From contig DATMIB010000083.1 of NCBI GenBank assembly GCA_035554635.1, positions 1 to 24,171 on the forward strand: a DNA stretch of 24,171 nt, written 5' to 3'. This DNA comes from RPQJ01 sp035554635 (lineage in GTDB: Bacteria; Pseudomonadota; Gammaproteobacteria; Steroidobacterales; Steroidobacteraceae). The translations under genes were made by a program, and so were the position numbers. Position 1 is the stretch's first letter; each line of letters starts with the position of its first letter. This document shows positions 7,661 through 12,759 of this stretch, in pieces. The notes under the pieces were generated by a model, which saw nothing but the letters and a program-made list of their open reading frames with translations, was not told the DNA's origin and ran no database searches.

Positions 7661-8479
7661 TCAGCGGTCGCCGGGCACCAGCGCGATCACACGGACCGGC
7701 CCGCCACTGCCGCCGGCGATCTTCATCGGCAATGCCAGGACCGTCGCGCCGCGTGGCGGCAGCCGTTCCAGGTGCGCCAGGTTCTCCAGTGCCGGCACGT
7801 TCTGCGCGGACAGCGTGCGATGCGTCTCGAACAGCGTCGACTGGCCGTGGTCGATGCTGGCCGTGTCGATGCCGACAGCCTTGACCTTGCGCGCTTGCAC
7901 GAGCCATCCGGCCGCGGCGGAGTCGAGCCCCGGAAAATGGAGCTTTGCGACCGCGGCGGCGCCGCGCTCGACGGTGCCGAGATACGCTTGCGCGTCGGGC
8001 CAATGTCGCGCGTAACCGGTACGGATCAGCACGAGACTGTCGTGCTCGATGCGGCCGTGCCGGCGTTCCCAGTCCTCGAAGTCGCGGATGCCGACCTGGT
8101 AGTCGCGGTCGGCCGACACCTGGCTCGTCACGTCGACCACGACGGCACGCCCGATCAGGCGTTCGAGCGGAATCTGGTCGGTGGTCCAGCGACCCTCGGC
8201 GAAATGGATCGGTGCATCGAGGTGTGTACCGCCGTGTTCGGCGGTGCAGAAGTTGTTGGCGGCGTAGTAATAGCCCTTGTCGGTGCGCCCGGCCGCGACC
8301 GTGTCGAGCCGGAACTTGTCCGCCGTCGGCCAGAAGATGGCGCGCTCGTCGAGCGCGTGCGTCAGGTCGACGACCTGCGCGCCGGCCAAGGGGTCGGCGG
8401 GGAGCTGCGCTTGTGCAGGCGCGCCGAACGGCGCGCACGCGAGGCTGGCCGACAGCAGGCAAGGGGCGAGACCGCGCAT
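7661..8479 (-). CDS. Exported cyclase-family metal-dependent hydrolase (kynurenine formamidase-like)
   Basis: This 272-residue protein belongs to the cyclase family (PF04199 type), which includes bacterial kynurenine formamidase KynB and other amide or lactone hydrolases. The metal-binding signature is present as H82-GGTH86-LD88-AP-IH92, and the second conserved part (AVGIDTASIDHG, then THRTLSAQNVPALENL) is intact. Residues 1-24 form a Sec-type signal peptide ending AQA, so the mature enzyme is probably periplasmic, whereas KynB proper is cytoplasmic; the substrate is therefore uncertain. The start ATG 8479 has AAGGAG about 6-7 bases upstream. No tryptophan-degradation genes flank it. It is divergent from a degraded amidohydrolase gene. 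Confidence 0.9.
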   Translation of the reverse strand: MRGLAPCLLSASLACAPFGAPAQAQLPADPLAGAQVVDLTHALDERAIFWPTADKFRLDTVAAGRTDKGYYYAANNFCTAEHGGTHLDAPIHFAEGRWTTDQIPLERLIGRAVVVDVTSQVSADRDYQVGIRDFEDWERRHGRIEHDSLVLIRTGYARHWPDAQAYLGTVERGAAAVAKLHFPGLDSAAAGWLVQARKVKAVGIDTASIDHGQSTLFETHRTLSAQNVPALENLAHLERLPPRGATVLALPMKIAGGSGGPVRVIALVPGDR

Positions 8480-8505
8480 GGCCGTACTCCTTCGACGAGC
8501 ACTCC

Positions 8506-8511
8506 TATACT
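8506..8511 (+). promoter_or_regulatory. Possible -10 element (TATACT) upstream of the amidohydrolase remnant
   Basis: TATACT is a close match to the sigma-70 -10 consensus in a short divergent gap and lies about 58 bases before GTG 8564. No good -35 is present at normal spacing. It may be the surviving promoter of the broken amidohydrolase gene. Confidence 0.3.
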
Positions 8512-8563
8512 GTCACGTCGCGACCCCAGGGAAGGAGTCCCCGGCCGAAACCCAAGAACGCCC

Positions 8564-8944
8564 GTGTCCGCGCACGACCCCGACGGGCTGCGACTGCCGA
8601 TCAAGCTCGATTCGACTTCCAACGGCGAATACGCGCCGATCCCGCTCCAACCCATGCACCGAACGGCACGTCGCGAGGCGATGAAACAGGCAATGGGCAA
8701 CGCACGAGCTGCGTGAGCGGCACGGCTACGCCGAAATGACACCGGCCCTGCGCGCGAAGATCTTCGGTCTCAACGCATTGCGCATCCATCCGGTGCCCGG
8801 CGACGTGCTGCAGCGGCATCTGCGCGGCGACCGCGTGGCCCGCGTACGCGAGGCTTACCGCGGCGAGGGGCCCGACCCCGCGTTCACGACGTACGGCCCA
8901 GGACCCGGCGAGAGTCCCTCAACCTGCGTCTGCGGGAGACGTGA
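8564..8944 (+). pseudogene. Remnant of an amidohydrolase-family gene (internal deletion plus frameshifts)
   Basis: Two pieces of one protein family are joined out of frame. From GTG 8564 the frame gives about 48 residues including LPIKLDSTSNGEYAPIPL and an Arg/Ala-rich stretch ending NAR, which resembles the N-terminus of a Tat-exported amidohydrolase family as I remember it. It stops at TGA 8714-8716. From about 8703, in another frame, ELRERHGYAEMTPALRAKI and FGLNALRIHPVPG continue like the C-terminus of the same family, with AYRGEGPDPAFTTYGP near the end. Restoring one base near 8901 would continue it as RTRRESLNLRLRET to TGA 8942-8944. The Tat motif, metal ligands and barrel (probably over 300 codons) are missing. 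The family assignment is from memory; the frame break is directly visible. A short live 50-residue product cannot be excluded. Confidence 0.7.
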
Positions 8945-9010
8945 GCGGCCGAAGACCGCGGCAGACTCGCACGGACGCGGTGGCCGACGGCACCGCACGG
9001 AGGCGACAAA

Positions 9011-9040
9011 AAGAAGCCCCGTCCATGAACGGGGCTTCTT
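9011..9040. terminator. Strong bidirectional hairpin terminator
   Basis: AAGAAGCCCCG (9011-9021) and CGGGGCTTCTT (9030-9040) form a perfect 11-bp stem around an 8-base loop. The extra A run at 9008-9010 supplies a U-rich tail when read on the minus strand, where the 58-residue gene ends 20 bases earlier. On the plus strand it would end transcripts from the amidohydrolase remnant. Confidence 0.85.
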
Positions 9041-9059
9041 CGTGTCGACGCCCGGACGC

Positions 9060-9236
9060 TCAGGCGTTCTCGGGGACGCGCTCAGGGTCGGGCACGGTCG
9101 TCGCAGGGCGACGCTCGGGCGTGGACGGTGCGGGTTTGTGCTCCTCGGCCCGGGTGGGCGCCTGCCGCGATTCCTCGCGCCGTCTGCGCGCGGCGCGTTC
9201 AGCCCATTCGGCGAAATAGCGCTCCTCGTAGCACAT
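9060..9236 (-). CDS. Small conserved-looking hypothetical protein, 58 residues
   Basis: The protein begins MCYEERYFAEWAERAARRRR and continues as a charged, Pro/Glu/Arg-rich tail ending VPENA. Short proteins opening with MCYE followed by aromatic and charged residues occur in many proteobacteria as I recall them, with no known function. ATG 9236 is preceded by GGAGAG at a good distance, a -10-like TATCCT lies upstream, and a strong hairpin follows the stop by about 20 bases, so it looks like a complete monocistronic gene. The N-terminal half is probably helical and the rest disordered. Confidence 0.7.
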   Translation of the reverse strand: MCYEERYFAEWAERAARRRREESRQAPTRAEEHKPAPSTPERRPATTVPDPERVPENA

Positions 9237-9281
9237 GGTCGCTCTCCTGCGTGTCGCTCCTTGCGGGTTGCTCGCGCCTCG

Positions 9282-9287
9282 AGGATA
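9282..9287 (-). promoter_or_regulatory. Possible -10 element (TATCCT) for the 58-residue gene
   Basis: Read on the minus strand, TATCCT lies about 46 bases before ATG 9236. No convincing -35 lies at 16-18 bases; CCGACA is present but 21 bases away. Confidence 0.3.
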
Positions 9288-9453
9288 GCACCGGCCTCCG
9301 TGGCCCTCTGTCGGCAGCCGCCGCAGGCATCGGGGCGTGTGGCGAGGCAGCAGGCCGGCAACCGTGCTGCGGACCATGGCCCGCCTAAACCGAGCCGATC
9401 CGGTGACGGTTGCGTCCAGCGCGCCGGGCTGGCCGCTACATTCTGCGGCGCCC

Positions 9454-9478
9454 GTCACGCCGCAGCTCCCGGCGTGAC
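9454..9478. promoter_or_regulatory. Perfect dyad, possible operator or 5' mRNA hairpin for pbpG
   Basis: GTCACGCCG (9454-9462) and CGGCGTGAC (9470-9478) are exact inverted repeats around a 7-base spacer. The dyad begins 12 bases after a -10-like TACATT (9437-9442) and ends 89 bases before the pbpG ATG. It could be a repressor site over the transcription start or a hairpin at the 5' end of the transcript. Confidence 0.4.
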
Positions 9479-9567
9479 ATCTACGCTCGGTGGCCAGACG
9501 CTGCCGTGCGTGCCGCGCACGGAGCGGTTCCACGGACGTGACTGCCGGACGAGCGAGACACGACGAC

Positions 9568-10431
9568 ATGAGCGCACGACGACGGGTCGGATTCGCACTG
9601 CTCGCGCACAGCCTGCTGTTGATGGCCCTGGCGCCGCACTCGGCCAGCGCGACAACCCCGCCGCCGCCGAAGCCGACGTCGCCCGACGTCCGGTCACAGG
9701 CCTACTACATCCTCGACGGCACCGACTCCTCGGTGCTCGCCTCGCGCGGCGAGAACACCGCCGCACCGATCGCGTCGATCACCAAGCTGATGACGGCGCT
9801 CGTGGTGCTCGAGGCCGGGCAGCCGATGGACGAGATGCTCGTCATCACTGCCGACGACGTGCGCGGCACGGTCGGTTCGGGATCGCGCCTGCACCAGGGC
9901 GCGCGCCTGAGCCGCGGCGACCTGATGCACCTGGCGTTGATGTCCTCCGAAAACCGCGCGGCCCACGCGATCTGTCGCGCCTACCCGGGCGGCCTCAAGG
10001 CTTGCTTGCAGGCGATGAATGCCAAGGCGGCGGCACTGGAAATGAAGACGGCGCGCTTCGTCGAGCCCACGGGGTTGTCGGAGGCCAACGTCGCAAGCCC
10101 GTGCGACCTCGCCAAGCTCGTGCTGGCCACGGGACAGAACCCCGTGATCCGTGCCTATTCGACCGACGCCGACCACACCGTGCAGGTCGGCCGGCAGCTG
10201 CTCGTGTTCCGCAACACGAACTCGCTGGTCGACAAGCCGGACTGGGACGTCAGCATCCAGAAGACCGGCTACATCTCGGAGGCGGGGCGCTGCCTCGTGA
10301 TGCAGGCGCGCATCGACGGCCGCCAGGTCGTCATCGTGCTGCTCAACTCGTTCGGCAAGTACACGCGCATCGCGGACGCCAAGCGCATCCGCACCTGGCT
10401 CGAGCAGCAGTACCGGGCCAGCGCCGTCTGA
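9568..10431 (+). CDS. pbpG: D-alanyl-D-alanine endopeptidase (PBP7/PbpG-like)
   Basis: This 287-residue low-molecular-weight penicillin-binding protein of the S11 peptidase family cleaves peptidoglycan cross-links in the periplasm. All three active-site motifs are present: S70-ITK73 (nucleophile and lysine), S127-E-N129, and K232-TG. Around them, the IASITKLMTALVVLEAG and LALMSSENRAAHA blocks are typical of PbpG. Residues 1-28 form a signal peptide (LLAHSLLLMALAPHSASA), followed by a short Pro-rich linker. The length fits PbpG, which lacks the C-terminal domain of DacA-type carboxypeptidases. ATG 9568 was chosen because it places the signal peptide correctly; its ribosome site is weak. The gene converges on the BBE-type oxidase with a hairpin between them. 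Confidence 0.93.
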   Translation: MSARRRVGFALLAHSLLLMALAPHSASATTPPPPKPTSPDVRSQAYYILDGTDSSVLASRGENTAAPIASITKLMTALVVLEAGQPMDEMLVITADDVRGTVGSGSRLHQGARLSRGDLMHLALMSSENRAAHAICRAYPGGLKACLQAMNAKAAALEMKTARFVEPTGLSEANVASPCDLAKLVLATGQNPVIRAYSTDADHTVQVGRQLLVFRNTNSLVDKPDWDVSIQKTGYISEAGRCLVMQARIDGRQVVIVLLNSFGKYTRIADAKRIRTWLEQQYRASAV

Positions 10432-10436
10432 CCGCG

Positions 10437-10463
10437 TCGCCGCCCGCCCGCGACGGGCGGCGA
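10437..10463. terminator. Hairpin between convergent pbpG and the FAD oxidase
   Basis: TCGCCGCCCG (10437-10446) and CGGGCGGCGA (10454-10463) make a perfect 10-bp stem with a 7-base loop. It starts 6 bases after the pbpG stop and ends 15 bases before the stop codon of the opposing gene. There is no U-tract on either side. Confidence 0.6.
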
Positions 10464-10477
10464 GCCGCGGCGCGTGC

Positions 10478-11965
10478 TCAGACCGTGGGCTTCACGTTCG
10501 CGTTGAGCCGGAACAGGTTCTGCGGATCGTAGCGGTTCTTCACCTGTTGCAGCCGCGGCAGGTTGCCCTGGTAGTTCTCGTCGATGACCTTCTGTCCCTC
10601 GTCGGCCACCTCGTTGGTGTAGTAGCCGTCGGTGTATCGCGCAAGCTTGTCCCAGTACGACTTGACGTAGCCGACGTGCGGCGTTGCGTCGGCCGCGAGC
10701 GGCCACGACACCGCGGCGAACATGTTGTGCGTCGCTCGACGGTGCGGGAACGCCGTGGCATCGACCGGCACCCGCGCGATGGCGCCGCCGGCATGCTGGA
10801 AGAACACGGTCGTGCCGCGCTCGGGGTGCGGCTCGAAGCCCTCCAGCAGCGTCTGCGCGATCCGCGCCGGGAACGCGTCGATGAACCCCGACTTGAGGTA
10901 CATGCCTTCGTTGCGCGGGTCGGTGCGGTCGTTGCTGCGCTGGAGCGCGACGTAGTCGACCGGGCCGATGCGGTCGGCCAGCGGCGTGCCGAGCTTGCGC
11001 AACGGCGCCAGGGCCTGTTCCGCCTGGGCCGGCGGGCCCGAGTAGCAGGTGTCGAGGATGAACATGCCCGGCCGGCCGCGCGGCGCGGTCATGATCGCAT
11101 CGAGGTACAGCTCGTCCGGGGCCGCCGCGCTGATCTCGGCGTACGCCGGCAGCAGGTCGCGCGCGCGCTCGAGCGGGAACACGAGCCCACCACCGATGAC
11201 CTGGCGTGCCATCGGGTGCAGCGCGAACTCGAACCCCGTCACGACGCCGAAATTGCCGCCGCCGCCACGCACGCCCCAGTAAAGGTCGGCATTCTCGTCC
11301 GCGCTCGCGTGCAACAACCGTCCGTCGGCCGTGACGACGTCCACCGCGCGCACGTTGTCGCAGGCGAGGCCGAAGCGCCGCGCCAGCCGCCCGAAGCCTG
11401 CGCCGAGCGTGAGGCCACCGACGCCGGTGTGCGAGACGGTGCCCGCGGTCGTCACGAGCCCGAGCGCCATGGCCTCGTGATCGAGTTCGCCGAGCAGGCT
11501 GCCGCCTGAAACGTAAGCGATGCGTGCCGACGGGTCCACGCGCACGCCGCGCATGCGCGAGAGGTCGAGTTGCAGCCCGCCGTCGCAGGTCGACTTGCCG
11601 GAATAACTGTGGCCACCGCACTTCACGGCCAGCAGCAGGTCGTGCACGCGCGCGAAATCGACCGCCGTGCGGACGTCGGCCGGGCCGGTCGGCTGCACGA
11701 TCAGGGCCGGGCGACGATCGATCGACTCGTTCAGCACGCGGCGTGCCGTGTCATACCCGGCCTCGCCGGGCAGCAGCAATGCGCCGCGCAGGCTCTGCCT
11801 GAGCTGCTGCAGGTCACTGGCAGGGATGGACGTCGGGCCGCCCTGTCGGGTCACGGCACGCACGTCGCCCGCGATGGCAGCGCCCGCCAGCACACGGTGG
11901 AACGGCAGTGCTCCACTGGCCGCGGCGGCCAGCGACAGCCCTACGAAACGACGACGGTTCAGCAT
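10478..11965 (-). CDS. Tat-exported FAD-binding oxidoreductase (berberine bridge enzyme-like)
   Basis: This 495-residue protein has a FAD_binding_4 domain (about residues 80-220) and a C-terminal BBE segment ending YDPQNLFRLNANV. H119 in the CGGHSYSG motif is the expected site of covalent FAD attachment. The second attachment site of classical bicovalent enzymes, a Cys just before GVGG, is replaced (GTVSHTGVGG), so the flavin is probably held by one covalent bond. The N-terminus LNRRRFVGLSLAAAASGALP looks like a Tat signal, consistent with export of a folded flavoprotein. Family members oxidise sugars, alcohols or secondary-metabolite intermediates with oxygen; the substrate is unknown. ATG 11965 is preceded by GGGAGGGGG at about 7 bases; an open frame upstream to 12040 lacks such support. 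Confidence 0.9.
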   Translation of the reverse strand: MLNRRRFVGLSLAAAASGALPFHRVLAGAAIAGDVRAVTRQGGPTSIPASDLQQLRQSLRGALLLPGEAGYDTARRVLNESIDRRPALIVQPTGPADVRTAVDFARVHDLLLAVKCGGHSYSGKSTCDGGLQLDLSRMRGVRVDPSARIAYVSGGSLLGELDHEAMALGLVTTAGTVSHTGVGGLTLGAGFGRLARRFGLACDNVRAVDVVTADGRLLHASADENADLYWGVRGGGGNFGVVTGFEFALHPMARQVIGGGLVFPLERARDLLPAYAEISAAAPDELYLDAIMTAPRGRPGMFILDTCYSGPPAQAEQALAPLRKLGTPLADRIGPVDYVALQRSNDRTDPRNEGMYLKSGFIDAFPARIAQTLLEGFEPHPERGTTVFFQHAGGAIARVPVDATAFPHRRATHNMFAAVSWPLAADATPHVGYVKSYWDKLARYTDGYYTNEVADEGQKVIDENYQGNLPRLQQVKNRYDPQNLFRLNANVKPTV

Positions 11966-12120
11966 CGTGCCCCCTCCCTGAGTTCTGTCCGCAGTGCGCG
12001 GCCAGCATACACCGTCACCGCCCCGTCTGAATCCGGTCACGCGGCGGTCGCAAACGCGTCACATAGCCGTGCGTTCATACGACATCGCCCGACGGTCTGC
12101 GACGGCCGGCGCGGGACGGG

Positions 12121-12126
12121 TATCTT
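12121..12126 (+). promoter_or_regulatory. Possible -10 element (TATCTT) for the 152-residue gene
   Basis: TATCTT lies 34 bases before ATG 12161 and 21 bases before its Shine-Dalgarno GGGAGG. The -35 region is not recognisable. The position suits a short 5' leader. Confidence 0.3.
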
Positions 12127-12160
12127 GGCCTGGCGACGTGCAGCAGCGGGAGGATCGATC

Positions 12161-12619
12161 ATGGAACAGGACGGCAACGACAGCGTACGACCGGTGGACT
12201 GGCTGGGGCTTCATCGGCTGGCCCAACTGCTGCAGTCGGTCGAGCGCGGCCCTGGGCGCGTCGCTCCCGGCGAAGTCGTCGACCGGATCGAGCGCACGCT
12301 GGAGATCCTCGCGCTCGTCGAAGACAACACGAAGTGGTTGCGCGAGGAGGCGCGCCACGGCACGCCGCACGAGACGATGGAGCTCGCGAGCGATCTGCGT
12401 CGGCTCGCCAACCGGCTCGAAGCGGTCGGTGCGTTCGTGCTGGGGCTCGGCAACGGCGTGATCGAACTCGAGGAGCAGGTGCTGGTCGAGCTGGACGACC
12501 GCATCCGGCGCCAGAGCGCGGGCCAGGCACACGTGCAGTCCGCGCGCACCCAGGCCCAGGTTCAGGCACCGCCCGGCATCGCCACGGCGCGGCAATGGGC
12601 CACGGTGCACGCGGCCTGA
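12161..12619 (+). CDS. Helical protein of unknown function, 152 residues
   Basis: I do not recognise this protein. It is acidic and strongly helical from residue 15 to about 118 (LHRLAQLLQSVERG, then VVDRIERTLEILALVEDNTK, LASDLRRLANRLEAVGAF and IELEEQVLVELDDRIRR), ending in a Gln/Ala-rich, probably disordered tail. There is no signal peptide and no clear membrane span, although AVGAFVLGLGNGVI is mildly hydrophobic. ATG 12161 has GGGAGG 7 bases upstream, and third positions are strongly GC, as expected for a real gene. It is transcribed away from the BBE-type oxidase and converges on the GGDEF-EAL gene, with two hairpins in between. Confidence 0.75.
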   Translation: MEQDGNDSVRPVDWLGLHRLAQLLQSVERGPGRVAPGEVVDRIERTLEILALVEDNTKWLREEARHGTPHETMELASDLRRLANRLEAVGAFVLGLGNGVIELEEQVLVELDDRIRRQSAGQAHVQSARTQAQVQAPPGIATARQWATVHAA

Positions 12620-12663
12620 GCGCACCACCGCTGACGCGCTGACCGCGTCGATTTCATCGGTGT

Positions 12664-12710
12664 CCGTGGCGGCCCTCGACCCGCTCTCCCCCGGCGGCAG
12701 GCCGCCACGG
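12664..12710. terminator. Long hairpin between convergent genes
   Basis: CCGTGGCGGCC (12664-12674) and GGCCGCCACGG (12700-12710) pair perfectly over 11 bp with a 25-base loop. The hairpin sits in the 127-base gap between the 152-residue gene and the GGDEF-EAL gene. No U-tract follows. Confidence 0.4.
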
Positions 12711-12740
12711 CACACCCCTCATCGGTGCACCTGGCGGAAC

Positions 12741-12759
12741 GTCGGCTCAACGAGCCGAC
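12741..12759 (-). terminator. Compact hairpin spanning the GGDEF-EAL stop codon
   Basis: GTCGGCTC (12741-12748) and GAGCCGAC (12752-12759) form a perfect 8-bp stem with a 3-base loop that contains part of the TGA (12749-12747). It could protect or terminate either convergent transcript, but has no U-tract. Confidence 0.4.

Larger units (their letters stand above)
9237..9567. other. Divergent intergenic region between the 58-residue gene and pbpG
   Basis: This 331-base stretch holds no convincing gene. It contains the ribosome site and a -10-like element of the minus-strand small gene near its left end, a plus-strand -10-like TACATT at 9437-9442, and a perfect 9-bp dyad at 9454-9478. The rest shows nothing I can interpret. 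Confidence 0.5.

Noticed and set aside
7646..8716. Plus-strand open frame of 356 codons opposite the cyclase gene
   Set aside because: Only the end, from 8564, is meaningful as the amidohydrolase remnant; the rest is antisense to a clear enzyme gene.
8450..9060. Insertion sequence or site-specific deletion scar near the amidohydrolase remnant
   Set aside because: I found no transposase fragment, terminal inverted repeats or obvious direct repeats at the junction.
8736..10532. Plus-strand open frame of 598 codons
   Set aside because: Only its first part (the amidohydrolase C-terminal remnant) resembles a protein. The rest crosses a hairpin, an intergenic region and pbpG in the wrong frame.
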